Of a stretch of 64,000 nucleotides of DNA, positions 43,546 to 52,448 are shown in pieces. This stretch comes from DATBLY01 sp963705545. GTDB taxonomy: Bacteria > Actinomycetota > UBA4738 > HRBIN12. A program made the position numbers and the translations under genes. A model generated the notes under the pieces. That model was not told the origin of the DNA. It worked only from the letters and a program-made list of their open reading frames with translations, and searched no databases. Each line of letters starts with the position of its first letter. Position 1 is the stretch's first letter. Where the stretch lies: positions 186,001 to 250,000 of the forward strand of contig CAVPJX010000004.1 in assembly GCA_963705545.1 (NCBI GenBank), written 5' to 3'.

Positions 43546-44322
43546 CTAGGCGCCGAGGGCCCGGCCGACCTCCGCCGCCGCCGCGAGCACCGCCGGCGCG
43601 TAGCGCTTCGCCGAGATGCGGCCGATCCGGCCGGCAGGTCCCGAGATCGACACGGCGCCGGCGAGACCACCGTGTCGGTCGAACACCGGCGCGCTGACCG
43701 ATCCGACGCCCGGCTCCCGCTCGCCGACGCTGCTCGCCCATCCGCGCGCGCGGATGGTCACGAGCTGGTCGCGCAGCCCATCCCCGAGCGGCGTGGCCTC
43801 GGTGAACGCCTCCGCGTGATCGATCAGCTGGTCCCGACGGGTGGCGGACATCCAGGCCAGGAACACCTTGCCCGCCGAGCCGGCGGTGATCGGCAGCTCG
43901 GAACCGACCGGCACGATCGTCCGCAGCTCGTTCGTCGACTGCACCGCGTCCACGCAGATCCGCGAGCCCGCGGCGAGGACGAAGAACTGAGCGCTCTCGC
44001 CGGTCACTTCGCTCAGCCGCTCCAACGCCCCGTGGGCGACATCTCGAAGAGCGGGTTCCCGGAGCGCGGCCGCCGCGAGGCGCATCAGCCGCGGTCCCAG
44101 TCGGTAGCCGCGTCCTCCCGCGAGCTCCAGCAGACCGTGGGTCTCGAGCGACTTGATCAGACGGTGCGCCGTGGTGCGGGCCAGTCCCGTCGCGTCCACG
44201 ATCGCCGCGTGGGAGCGCGCCCCCCGTTCGACCGCGTCCAGGATCGCGATCGACCGGTCGAGCACCCCAACGCCGGTGTCGTGTGGCGCTGGCTGCCGAC
44301 GACGGCCCTGTGGTACGGTCAT
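43546..44322 (-). CDS. IclR-family transcriptional regulator of leuCD (NdgR/LtbR type)
   Basis: 258 residues. N-terminal winged helix (VLDRSIAILDAVERGARSHAA, ATGLARTTAHRLIKSLETHG) and C-terminal IclR effector domain (VDAVQSTNELRTIVPVGSELP, TAGSAGKVFLAWMS, GWASSVGEREPGVGSVSAPV). It is transcribed divergently from leuC, the position occupied by NdgR/LtbR in streptomycetes and corynebacteria, where it controls leucine biosynthesis and other amino-acid genes. A pair of operator-like repeats lies between the two start codons, one only 1 nt from its own ATG, consistent with autoregulation. The effector is unknown. Confidence 0.9.
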   Translation of the reverse strand: MTVPQGRRRQPAPHDTGVGVLDRSIAILDAVERGARSHAAIVDATGLARTTAHRLIKSLETHGLLELAGGRGYRLGPRLMRLAAAALREPALRDVAHGALERLSEVTGESAQFFVLAAGSRICVDAVQSTNELRTIVPVGSELPITAGSAGKVFLAWMSATRRDQLIDHAEAFTEATPLGDGLRDQLVTIRARGWASSVGEREPGVGSVSAPVFDRHGGLAGAVSISGPAGRIGRISAKRYAPAVLAAAAEVGRALGA

Positions 44323-44323
44323 G

Positions 44324-44359
44324 TTCCGTATATCGGTATCACAGTTCCACTATTCGGAA
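44324..44359. promoter_or_regulatory. Putative IclR operator pair between iclR and leuC
   Basis: Two copies of TTCC-N7-GG(A/T)A: 44324-44338 (TTCCGTATATCGGTA) and 44345-44359 (TTCCACTATTCGGAA). Their starts are exactly 21 bp apart, two helical turns, so two dimers would bind on the same face. The first begins 2 nt from the regulator's ATG. Confidence 0.6.
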
Positions 44360-44401
44360 CAACTCCGGATCGAGACGGCCTGACACGGAGGAACCGCGCG
44401 C

Positions 44402-45808
44402 ATGCCGCAGACGCTCGCCGAGAAGGTCTGGGAACGACACGTCGTGCATCGCGCCGACGGAGAGCCGGACCTGCTCTACGTCGATCTCCACCTCGTCCAC
44501 GAGGTGACCAGCCCGCAGGCGTTCGACGGGCTGCGGATGCACGGGCGGTCGGTACGCCGGCCCGACCTGACGGTCGCCACGATGGATCACAACGTCCCCA
44601 CCACCGCCGGCCCCGTGACCGACGCGGTCTCGGCTCGACAGATGGAGGCCCTCCGCACGAACGCGGAGGCGTTCGGGATCACCCTGTACCCGATGGGCTC
44701 GCCCGGCCAGGGCATCGTGCACGTGATCGGACCCGAGCAGGGCTACACGCAGCCCGGGCTCGTGATCGTCTGCGGCGACTCGCACACCTCCACGCACGGC
44801 GCGTTCGGCGCGCTCGCGTTCGGGATCGGGACGTCGGAGGTCGAGCACGTCCTGGCGACCCAGACGCTCCCCCAGAACCGGCCGGGCCAGATGGCGGTGA
44901 CCGTCGAAGGCGACCTGCCCGCCGGCTGTTCGGCCAAGGACGTGATCCTCGGGATCATCCACCGGATCGGGACCGGGGGCGGCGTCGGCCACGTGATCGA
45001 GTACCGCGGCTCGACGATCCGGGCGCTCTCGATGGAGGGACGCATGACGATCTGCAACATGTCCATCGAGGCCGGTGCGCGCGCCGGGATGGTCGCGCCG
45101 GACGACACGAGCTTCGCCTACGTGCAGGGCCGGCCGCACGCGCCGTCGGGTGCCGAGTGGGAGCGGGCGCTGGACGCATGGCGCGCGCTCCCGACCGACC
45201 CGGACGCCGCGTTCGATCGCGAGGTCACGATCGACGCCGCCGAGCTCCGGCCGTTCGTGAGCTGGGGGACGAACCCGGCGCAGTCGGTCACGATCGACGA
45301 GGCCGTCCCCGATCCGGACGCGTTCGACGAGCCGGGGAAGCGCGAGGCCGCGCGGCGGGCGCTCGCCTACATGGATCTCGCGCCCGGCACCGCGATCCGC
45401 GACATCCGGCCGGACACGATCTTCATCGGATCGTGCACGAACTCCCGGATGGAGGACCTGCGCGTCGCTGCGGGCGTCCTCGAGGGGCGGCGGGTCGCTC
45501 CGGGGCTCCGGGCGCTGGTCGTCCCGGGCTCGTTCGCGGTGAAGCAGCAGGCCGAAGCGGCGGGGCTCGACCGGATCTTCACCGACGCCGGGTTCGAGTG
45601 GCGCGGCGCCGGGTGTTCGATGTGCCTCGGGATGAACCCCGACATCCTGCAACCGGGGGACCGGAGCGCCTCGACGTCGAACCGGAACTTCGAGGGTCGG
45701 CAGGGCAAGGGAGGCCGCACGCACCTGGTCTCTCCCGCCGTCGCCGCCGCGACCGCGGTCCTCGGCCACTTCGGCACGCCGAACGACCTCGGCCCGAGGG
45801 AGGTCTGA
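44402..45808 (+). CDS. leuC: 3-isopropylmalate dehydratase, large subunit
   Basis: 468 residues, aconitase-family [4Fe-4S] hydrolyase that isomerises 2- to 3-isopropylmalate in leucine synthesis with LeuD. Opening TLAEKVWERHVV and VDLHLVHEVTSPQAF; substrate/cluster segments CGDSHTSTHGAFGALAFGIG, IGSCTNSRMEDLR and GAGCSMCLGMNPD supply the three cluster cysteines. The ATG is preceded by GGAGG. LeuD follows after 3 nt. Regulation by the divergent IclR protein through the paired sites at 44324-44359 is likely. Confidence 0.97.
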   Translation: MPQTLAEKVWERHVVHRADGEPDLLYVDLHLVHEVTSPQAFDGLRMHGRSVRRPDLTVATMDHNVPTTAGPVTDAVSARQMEALRTNAEAFGITLYPMGSPGQGIVHVIGPEQGYTQPGLVIVCGDSHTSTHGAFGALAFGIGTSEVEHVLATQTLPQNRPGQMAVTVEGDLPAGCSAKDVILGIIHRIGTGGGVGHVIEYRGSTIRALSMEGRMTICNMSIEAGARAGMVAPDDTSFAYVQGRPHAPSGAEWERALDAWRALPTDPDAAFDREVTIDAAELRPFVSWGTNPAQSVTIDEAVPDPDAFDEPGKREAARRALAYMDLAPGTAIRDIRPDTIFIGSCTNSRMEDLRVAAGVLEGRRVAPGLRALVVPGSFAVKQQAEAAGLDRIFTDAGFEWRGAGCSMCLGMNPDILQPGDRSASTSNRNFEGRQGKGGRTHLVSPAVAAATAVLGHFGTPNDLGPREV

Positions 45809-45811
45809 GCG

Positions 45812-46396
45812 ATGGAGCCGATCTCGGTGATCCGCGGGACCGCGTTGCCCCTCGACCGAAGCGACGTCGACACCGACCAGATCATCCCGGCCGAGTACCT
45901 CAAGCGCATCGAGCGGACCGGGTTCGGGCCGTTCCTGTTCGCCGAGTGGCGGAAGGACCCGACCTTCGTGCTCAACGACGAGCGCTACACGGGCGCGACG
46001 ATCATGCTCGCGGGCGCGAACTTCGGTTGCGGGTCGAGCCGCGAACACGCGCCCTGGGCGATCGAGGACGCCGGGTTCCGTGCGGTGATCGCCCCGAGCT
46101 TCGCCGACATCTTCCGGAACAACTGCACGAAGATCGGGCTGTTGCCGGTGGAGCTCCGCGAGGAGTCGGTCCGCGCCTTGATGGACGCGGCGCTCGACGA
46201 CCCGACCACACGGATCGAGGTCGACCTCGAGCACCTGGTCGTTCGGGCGCCGGGTCTCGACGAGATCTTCGATATGGAGGACTTCACGCGCTGGCGGTTG
46301 CTCGAGGGACTGGACGACATCGGGCTCAGTCTGCGGCACGCCGATGAGATCGCGGCGTTCGAGGCGACGCGCCCGTCCTGGCTCCCGACCGCCTGA
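45812..46396 (+). CDS. leuD: 3-isopropylmalate dehydratase, small subunit
   Basis: 194 residues, the swivelling domain that pairs with LeuC. RSDVDTDQIIPAEYLKR near the N-terminus and FGCGSSREHAPWAI in the middle are diagnostic. The end at 46396 is convergent with pncB with about 20 nt between stops. leuA and leuB are not in the window. Confidence 0.97.
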   Translation: MEPISVIRGTALPLDRSDVDTDQIIPAEYLKRIERTGFGPFLFAEWRKDPTFVLNDERYTGATIMLAGANFGCGSSREHAPWAIEDAGFRAVIAPSFADIFRNNCTKIGLLPVELREESVRALMDAALDDPTTRIEVDLEHLVVRAPGLDEIFDMEDFTRWRLLEGLDDIGLSLRHADEIAAFEATRPSWLPTA

Positions 46397-46417
46397 CCGA
46401 CCGCGCGAGCGAGCCGG

Positions 46418-47749
46418 CTACGGCGTCACCCCCGCCCGGCGGAACGCTTCCTCGCGGGCGTCCGCGGTGAGCTCGACGAGGGCGGCCGAGTGGTGGACCT
46501 CCACGTGCTCGGCGTGGCGGAGCCGCCGGGCCTTCGTGGGGAGCGCGGCGAGGTCCGCCTCGAAGCGCGTGCGCATCTCGTCGATCGCGGGCGCCGGCTG
46601 CAGCCGGGAGCCGCCCCGCATCACGGGCTCCAGGAGTGGCGCGAACCCCTCGGCGGGCGGCGACTCGTCCCGGAGCGCGAGCACGTCGTGCTCCGGGCCG
46701 CGCCAGACCTGCTTGCGGCCGGGCGCCGTCTGCTTCTGGGACGAGAGCTTGAGGACGGGGGCGCCGGCCGACTCCACGAGCTTGTAGACCGAGTCGACGT
46801 ACGGCGCATCCGCCGAGACCCCGAGCTGTGTCCCAACGCCGAACGCGTCGACCGGCGCGCCCGAGCGCACGAGCTCGGCCACCTCGTGCTCGTCGAGCCC
46901 CCCGCTCGCGAAGATCCGTGAGCCTTCGAGCCCGGCATCGTCGAGCAGCCGACGCGCCTCGCGCGCGAGATGGTCCAGATCGCCGCTGTCCAGCCGGACC
47001 CCGATCCGGCCGGCGAGACCCAGCGCGCGGATCACGTCGATCGCGTTGCGGACCCCGTTGAGCGTGTCGTACGTATCGACCAGGAACGTCGTCCGCTCGG
47101 GATGGTCCTCGGCGAACGCCCGGAAGGCCTCGACCTCCGAAGGGAACGCCTCGATGAACGAGTGCGCCATCGTGCCGGCGACGCGCAGGCCGTAGCGCCG
47201 GGCGCCCTCGACGTTCGACGTCGCGGCGAACCCCGCGATCGCGCTCGCACGAGCGACGGCCATCGCCGCCTCGCGTCCGTGGGTCCGCCGGAACGCGAAG
47301 TCGATCAGGTCCCGATCGGGCGCGGCGATCCGGTAGCGCGCCGCCTTCGAGGCGAGGGTGGTGTGCAGCGTGACCTGGTTCAGCAGGACCGTCTCCACCA
47401 GCTGCGCGACCGGGAGCGACGCCGTCACCTCAAGGATGGGCTCGTCCGCATGCACGATCCTGCCCTCGGGGACCGCCCAGACGTCCCCGTCGAACCGCAC
47501 GTCGGCGAAGTCCGAGATCGCGCGATCGTCGAACCCGATCCCGGCGAGGTAGGTCAGGTCGTCCTCCTCGAACGAGAACGCCTCCAGCGCATCGAGGCAC
47601 GCCTCGAGCCCGGCCGCCATGAGGAACCCACGCTCCCTCGCGAGGGTGCGGACGTACAGGCTGAAGGTCGCCGGGCCGGTCATCCCTCGGCGCAGGTAGC
47701 TCGCGGCCATGTTCAGCTCGTAGAGGTCGGTCAGGAGGCCGCCCGGCAT
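46418..47749 (-). CDS. pncB: Nicotinate phosphoribosyltransferase
   Basis: 443 residues. NAD salvage: nicotinate plus PRPP to nicotinate mononucleotide. LLTDLYELNMAASYLRRG at the start and FRRTHGREAAMAVARASAIAG, VDTYDTLNGVRNAI and IGVRLDSGDLDHLAREAR are typical of the family. The active-site histidine region is GTMAHSFIEAF. TAGCCT lies 6 nt before the ATG. It is divergent from the hydrogenase operon, which uses NAD(P), but no regulatory link is visible. Confidence 0.95.
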   Translation of the reverse strand: MPGGLLTDLYELNMAASYLRRGMTGPATFSLYVRTLARERGFLMAAGLEACLDALEAFSFEEDDLTYLAGIGFDDRAISDFADVRFDGDVWAVPEGRIVHADEPILEVTASLPVAQLVETVLLNQVTLHTTLASKAARYRIAAPDRDLIDFAFRRTHGREAAMAVARASAIAGFAATSNVEGARRYGLRVAGTMAHSFIEAFPSEVEAFRAFAEDHPERTTFLVDTYDTLNGVRNAIDVIRALGLAGRIGVRLDSGDLDHLAREARRLLDDAGLEGSRIFASGGLDEHEVAELVRSGAPVDAFGVGTQLGVSADAPYVDSVYKLVESAGAPVLKLSSQKQTAPGRKQVWRGPEHDVLALRDESPPAEGFAPLLEPVMRGGSRLQPAPAIDEMRTRFEADLAALPTKARRLRHAEHVEVHHSAALVELTADAREEAFRRAGVTP

Positions 47750-47755
47750 GCGCGT

Positions 47756-47761
47756 AGGCTA
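47756..47761 (-). promoter_or_regulatory. -10 box of pncB (leaderless layout)
   Basis: TAGCCT on the minus strand, 6 nt before the ATG at 47749. Confidence 0.45.
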
Positions 47762-47848
47762 CGTGAGCGCCGGTGGGGCGCGCCGGACGACCCGTCGTGC
47801 ACGTGCCGTTCGGCGTTGTGGGCGGTCGTTGGCGTCGAGGAGGCTGCC

Positions 47849-48976
47849 GTGGAGATGACCACACGCTCCCTGGATCGTGATGGGCTCGGACGTCTGCTGG
47901 ACCTCCTCGTCGAGCGCGGGTACGTCCTGATCGGTCCGACCGTGCGCGACGGCGCGATCGTCCTGGATCGCATCGACGGCGTCGGCGATCTGCCGCGCGG
48001 CGTGCGCGAGGTCCAGGGCCCCGGCGCGTACCGACTGGAACAGACCGGCGACGACCGCCTGTTCGAATGGGCGCACGGCCCGGATTCGGGCAAGCGCTAC
48101 CTGTTCCCGCCGCGCGAGACGATCCAGACCGGCACGAAGGATGCCGACGGCGGCATCCGGATCGCGCCGGCGCCGCTCCCCGACGAGCGCTATGCGTTCG
48201 TGGGGCTCCGAGCGTGCGACCTGCACGCGATCGAGATCCAGGACCGCGTGTTCATGATCGCCGATCCCGCCTACCGGGAACGGCGGGAGCGCTCGATCGC
48301 GATCGGGGTCAACTGCTCGACGCCGGGAGAGACGTGCTTCTGCGTCTCGATGGGGACCGGGCCGCGCTGCACCACCGGCTACGACGTGGCGCTGACGGAG
48401 CTCGACGACGGGTTCACGGCCGAGCCCGGGACGGACACGGGCGCGGAGCTCCTGTCGGCGCTCGCGCTGGGCGAGGCGGATGCCGTGCAGGTGGCGGCGT
48501 CGGCGGCCGTGACCGCGCGCGCCGTGGAGCGCATGGGTCGGCGGCTCGAGACCGCCGACCTTCCGGGGCTCCTGTACCGCAACCGCGAGCACCCGCGCTG
48601 GGACGAGGTCGCGGAGCGCTGCCTCACCTGCACGAACTGCACGATGGTGTGCCCGACGTGCTTCTGCCACGACCTGACCGACGAGATCTCGCTCGACGGC
48701 ACCGAGGCGACGCGGCAGCGCGAGTGGGCGAGCTGTTTCAGCGAGGAGTTCTCGCATCTGTCGTTCGGGGAGGTGCGCTCCTCGGCACGGTCGCGCTACC
48801 GGCAGTGGCTGACCCACAAGTTCGCCTCTTGGATCGACCAGTTCGGCACGAGCGGATGCGTCGGCTGCGGCCGCTGCATCACGTGGTGCCCCGTGGGCAT
48901 CGACGTGACCGAGGAGATCGCGGCGATCCGGATGACCGACGGCGAGGTCCGCGTCGGCGGGGAGGTGCTCACGTGA
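47849..48976 (+). CDS. Group 3b [NiFe]-hydrogenase, iron-sulfur subunit beta
   Basis: 375 residues. HyhB/HydB-like subunit of the cytoplasmic NAD(P)-linked bidirectional (sulf)hydrogenases; it relays electrons between the FAD subunit and the small subunit. Two ferredoxin-like clusters near the C-terminus: CLTCTNCTMVCPTCFC and CVGCGRCITWCPVG. The middle has VNCSTPGETCFC. GTG at 47849 is chosen for the GAGGAGG 5 nt upstream; an ATG two codons later is possible. First gene of a nine-gene operon with 4-nt overlaps. The 100-nt gap to pncB must contain the operon promoter. Confidence 0.92.
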   Translation: MEMTTRSLDRDGLGRLLDLLVERGYVLIGPTVRDGAIVLDRIDGVGDLPRGVREVQGPGAYRLEQTGDDRLFEWAHGPDSGKRYLFPPRETIQTGTKDADGGIRIAPAPLPDERYAFVGLRACDLHAIEIQDRVFMIADPAYRERRERSIAIGVNCSTPGETCFCVSMGTGPRCTTGYDVALTELDDGFTAEPGTDTGAELLSALALGEADAVQVAASAAVTARAVERMGRRLETADLPGLLYRNREHPRWDEVAERCLTCTNCTMVCPTCFCHDLTDEISLDGTEATRQREWASCFSEEFSHLSFGEVRSSARSRYRQWLTHKFASWIDQFGTSGCVGCGRCITWCPVGIDVTEEIAAIRMTDGEVRVGGEVLT

Positions 48977-49845
48977 GCACGACGACGGTTCGTGCCGGCC
49001 AGGTGATCGCCGGGGTCCGGACGCTCCCCGCGACCGTCCGGCGCGTCTCCGCGGACGCGGCGGACACCTACACGTTCTGGTCCACCTTCGACGACCCCGA
49101 TGCGCGACGGGCGTTCACGTTCCTCCCGGGACAGATCGACATGGTCGGCGTCTTCGGGATCGGCGAGGTGCCGATCAGCGTGTCGTCCGATCCCGCCCGA
49201 CCGGCGTACCTCGCGCACACGATCCGGGCGTGCGGTCGCGTCACGAACGTCTTCGCGGGGCTCCGCACAGGTGACCGGATCACCGTGCGCGGCCCGTTCG
49301 GGCGCCCCTGGCCCGTGGCGAAGGCGTACGGGGGGGACCTGCTCATCGTGGCGGGTGGGCTCGGCCTGGCCCCGCTGCGCTCGGCCGTCTACGAGGCTCT
49401 GCGCCATCGCGAGCAGGTTCGACGCGTCGTCCTCGCGATCGGAGCCGGAGACCCGAGCCAGGTGCTCTACCGGCGACAGCTCGAGATCTGGCGTCACCGG
49501 ACGCGATTCGAGAACCTCGAGATCCACCTGACCGTGGATCGCGCGGACGTCGCGTGGCCCTATCGCGAGGGGCTCGTGACGACGCTCCTGCCGGAGATCG
49601 CGCTCGCTCCGCGGTCGACCACGGTCTTCACGTGCGGCCCGGAGATCATGATGGTCTCGGTGCTACGGGAGCTCGAGCGCATGGGGGTGCCCCGGGAGCA
49701 GCTGTGGCTCACGATGGAGCGCAACATGCACTGCGCGGTGAAGCTCTGCGGGCACTGCCAGCTCGGTCCGTGGTTCGTGTGCGCGGACGGCCCGATCTTC
49801 CGCTGGGACGAGGTCCGCGACCTGATCGAGGTGGCGGAGCTGTGA
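48973..49845 (+). CDS. Group 3b [NiFe]-hydrogenase, FAD/NAD(P)-binding subunit gamma
   Basis: 290 residues, GTG overlapping the previous stop. HydG-like ferredoxin-NADP-reductase fold: FLPGQIDMVGVFGIGEVPISVSS region for FAD, TVRGPFGRPWP, LLIVAGGLGLAPLRSAVYEAL for NAD(P), and a C-terminal [2Fe-2S] site MHCAVKLCGHCQLGPWFVC. It passes electrons from the iron-sulfur subunit to NAD(P)+. The specific cofactor (NADP is usual in group 3b) is not certain from sequence. Confidence 0.92.
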   Translation: MSTTTVRAGQVIAGVRTLPATVRRVSADAADTYTFWSTFDDPDARRAFTFLPGQIDMVGVFGIGEVPISVSSDPARPAYLAHTIRACGRVTNVFAGLRTGDRITVRGPFGRPWPVAKAYGGDLLIVAGGLGLAPLRSAVYEALRHREQVRRVVLAIGAGDPSQVLYRRQLEIWRHRTRFENLEIHLTVDRADVAWPYREGLVTTLLPEIALAPRSTTVFTCGPEIMMVSVLRELERMGVPREQLWLTMERNMHCAVKLCGHCQLGPWFVCADGPIFRWDEVRDLIEVAEL

Positions 49846-50672
49846 GCGCGCTGGTGGGGTTCGCGGAGGGGACCGTCGCGCCACCGCCTGCCGCCAAGCC
49901 ACGGGTCGCCGTCTTCAAGATGGCGTCCTGCGACGGCTGCCAGCTCCAGCTGCTCGACGCGGAGGAGGCGCTGCTCGAGCTCGCGGGCGCGATCGAGATC
50001 GTGAACTTCGCGGAGGCCACGTCGCGCGACGAGCCGGGGCCCTACGACGTGACGCTCGTGGAGGGTTCGGTCTCGACCGAAGAGCAGATCGAGCAGCTCC
50101 AGGCGATCCGGGCGGCGTCGACCTTCCTGATCACGATCGGGGCCTGCGCGACCTCGGGCGGTGTCCAGGCGCTCCGCAACGGGCACGACCTGGGCGAGAC
50201 GATCCGATACGTCTACCCGACGCCGGCGTTCGTGGCGTCGCTCGCCGACTCCACGCCGATCGCCGAGCACGTCCCGGTCGACCTCGAGCTGACAGGATGC
50301 CCGGTCGATCGCGGCCAGCTGCTCGCCGCCCTCGCCTGGCTGCTTCAGGGTTCGGTGCCCCGACCGCCGACGACCCCCGTCTGCATCGAGTGCAAGCGGC
50401 GCGGCTACGTCTGCGTCGTCGTCGCCAAGGGCGAACCGTGCCTCGGCCCGGTGACGCGGACCGGCTGCGGCGCCCTGTGCCCCGGCATGGATCGCGGCTG
50501 CTACGGGTGCTTCGGTCCCTCGCAGCCGCCGAACACCGAGGCGCTCGCGCGCCGGTTCATCGAACTCGGGATGTCGCCGTCGATCGTCGCGGAGAAGTTC
50601 CGCTTCATCACCGGGTACGCGCCGGCGTTCCGCGAGGTCGCGGACCGGCTGGAACGGGAGGCTCCAGCGTGA
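49842..50672 (+). CDS. Group 3b [NiFe]-hydrogenase, small subunit delta
   Basis: 276 residues from the GTG overlapping the gamma stop. It carries the proximal, medial and distal [4Fe-4S] clusters. MASCDGCQLQLLDAEE (C30, C33) binds the proximal cluster, with IGACATSGGVQ and ELTGCPVDRGQLL supplying the further ligands. The cysteine-rich C-terminal part (CIECKRRGYVC, GEPCLGPVTRTGCGALCPG, RGCYGCFGP) holds the other clusters. No Tat signal, so the enzyme is cytoplasmic, as expected for group 3. Confidence 0.95.
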   Translation: MSALVGFAEGTVAPPPAAKPRVAVFKMASCDGCQLQLLDAEEALLELAGAIEIVNFAEATSRDEPGPYDVTLVEGSVSTEEQIEQLQAIRAASTFLITIGACATSGGVQALRNGHDLGETIRYVYPTPAFVASLADSTPIAEHVPVDLELTGCPVDRGQLLAALAWLLQGSVPRPPTTPVCIECKRRGYVCVVVAKGEPCLGPVTRTGCGALCPGMDRGCYGCFGPSQPPNTEALARRFIELGMSPSIVAEKFRFITGYAPAFREVADRLEREAPA

Positions 50673-51967
50673 CCCACCGCTCGGTCGAGGTCCCGGTGAT
50701 CGCCCGCGTCGAAGGCGAGGGCGCGCTCCACATCACGGTCGAGGACGACCTGATCGTCGACCTCCGGCTGCAGATCTACGAGCCTCCGCGCTTCTTCGAG
50801 TCGTTCCTGCGGGGGCGGCCCTACAGCGACGTGCCCGACATCGTGCCGCGGATCTGCGGGATCTGCCCGGTCGCGTACCAGATGAGCGCCATCCACGGCC
50901 TGGAACGCCTCTTCGAGGTCGAGGTGTCCGACGGCACGCACGAGCTCCGGCGGCTCCTGTACTGCGCCGAGTGGATCGAGAGCCACATGCTCCACGTGCA
51001 CCTGCTGGCCGCGCCCGACTTCCTGGGGTTCGACAGCGCGATCGAGATGGCGCAGCGCGGCTTCAAGGCGGAGGTCGAGCGGGGCCTGCGGATCAAGCGG
51101 CTCGGCAACGACCTGCTCGCGATGATCGGCGGCCGGGAGATCCATCCCGTCTCGCCGGTCGTCGGCGGGTTCTCGAAGGCGCCGCGGGCCCACGACCTGC
51201 GGACGCTCGCGCCGCGGTTCGAGGACGCGATCGCGGAGGTGCTGGAGGTCGCGGACTGGGTCGGGACGCTCGAGCATCCGACGTTCCCCCGCCCGGCCGA
51301 GCTCGTGGCGATGGTGCACCCGGGCGAGTACCCGATGAACGAGGGCGACATGGCCTCGACCGCGGGCCGCTCGTGGACCGCGGATCGCTACGAGGACGTG
51401 ACGCGAGAGCTCCACGTCGAGCACTCCAACGCCCTGCACTCCGTGTTCGTCGACACCGGCGAGCCCTACTTCCTGGGACCGCTCGCGCGGCTCAACCTGA
51501 ACGAGGCGACGCTGACGCCCGCCGCGCGCGACGCCGCACGGCGGGCCGGCCTGACGGCGTTGCCGGAGCCCGATCCGTTCGCGTCGATGGCGGCGCGCGT
51601 GGCGGAGACCGCGCTCGCGCTCGAGGAGGGCTTGCGTCTGATCCGGGGCTACGACCCGCCCGAGCCGGCTCGGGCGCCGGTCCGTCCGAGGGCGGGGCGC
51701 GCGACGTGGACCACCGAAGCACCCCGCGGGACGCTCTACCACCGGTACGACGTCGCCGACGACGGGTCGATCCTCGAGGCGAAGATCGTGCCGCCCACGT
51801 CGCAGAACCTCCGGCACATGGAGCGCGACCTCCGGGGGTTCCTGCCCGACGTGCTCGACCGTCCCGACGACGAGCTCACCCGCCTGTGCGAGATGGTCGT
51901 GCGCAACTACGACCCGTGCATCTCGTGCGCCACGCACTTCCTGCGGGTTGACGTCGAGCGCGTTTGA
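50669..51967 (+). CDS. Group 3b [NiFe]-hydrogenase, large catalytic subunit alpha
   Basis: 432 residues; GTG overlaps the small-subunit stop. It holds the NiFe(CN)2CO site. L1 motif RICGICPVAYQMSAIHG (C63, C66) and L2 motif DPCISCATH (C417, C420, H423). The four ligands are cysteines, so it is not a NiFeSe enzyme. After H423 a nine-residue tail remains, the expected substrate of the maturation protease encoded next. Overall sequence and operon order (Fe-S, FAD, small, large) fit the group 3b sulfhydrogenase type. It likely oxidises H2 or makes H2 with NAD(P)(H). Confidence 0.95.
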   Translation: MTHRSVEVPVIARVEGEGALHITVEDDLIVDLRLQIYEPPRFFESFLRGRPYSDVPDIVPRICGICPVAYQMSAIHGLERLFEVEVSDGTHELRRLLYCAEWIESHMLHVHLLAAPDFLGFDSAIEMAQRGFKAEVERGLRIKRLGNDLLAMIGGREIHPVSPVVGGFSKAPRAHDLRTLAPRFEDAIAEVLEVADWVGTLEHPTFPRPAELVAMVHPGEYPMNEGDMASTAGRSWTADRYEDVTRELHVEHSNALHSVFVDTGEPYFLGPLARLNLNEATLTPAARDAARRAGLTALPEPDPFASMAARVAETALALEEGLRLIRGYDPPEPARAPVRPRAGRATWTTEAPRGTLYHRYDVADDGSILEAKIVPPTSQNLRHMERDLRGFLPDVLDRPDDELTRLCEMVVRNYDPCISCATHFLRVDVERV

Positions 51968-51974
51968 GGTCGCC

Positions 51975-52448
51975 GTGCCGCGCGTCCGGGTGATCGGTTG
52001 TGGGAACCCCGACGCCGGGGACGATGCCGTCGGGCTCGTGGCGACGGACCGGGTGCGCGATCGCGTCGCCCCCGACGTCGAGGTCGTGACGGCTCCGACC
52101 GCGCTGCACGTGCTGGACCTGCTCGAGGGCGCGCGCTCGGTGATCCTCGTCGACGCGGCGCGGACGGCCGGGGGCGAGCGTCCTCCCGGAACGATCGTCC
52201 GAGCCGAGGCCGGGCCGGACGGCCTGCCGGTCGGGCTCCGATCCTCGCTCTCCTCCCACGGGCTGGGGCTCGCCGAGGCGATCGGTCTGGCCGCGGCGCT
52301 GGGCGGCGGACCCCGTGTGGTGTTCCTGGGCGTCGAGGTCGGGGACGTGCGGGCGGGGCGCGGCCTGTCGCCGGCGGTCGAGGGCGCCCTCGCTGGCCTC
52401 GTCGACGCGATCGTGGACGAGGCCGCCGCGGAGGAGGCGACGGCGTGA
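51975..52448 (+). CDS. Hydrogenase maturation endopeptidase (HycI/HyaD family)
   Basis: 157 residues from GTG 51975. It removes the C-terminal tail of the large subunit after nickel insertion. VIGCGNPDAGDDAVG is the N-terminal family motif with an acidic metal ligand, VDAARTAGG gives the second acidic ligand and SLSSHGLGLAEAI the histidine. An in-frame ATG at 51948 would overlap the large-subunit gene; the GTG after its stop, with GAGG 5 nt upstream, is more likely. Confidence 0.9.
   Translation: MPRVRVIGCGNPDAGDDAVGLVATDRVRDRVAPDVEVVTAPTALHVLDLLEGARSVILVDAARTAGGERPPGTIVRAEAGPDGLPVGLRSSLSSHGLGLAEAIGLAAALGGGPRVVFLGVEVGDVRAGRGLSPAVEGALAGLVDAIVDEAAAEEATA

Noticed and set aside
50669..51967. Possible NiFeSe hydrogenase (selenocysteine in the large subunit)
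   Set aside because: Both L1 and L2 motifs contain only cysteine codons; no in-frame TGA occurs in the gene.
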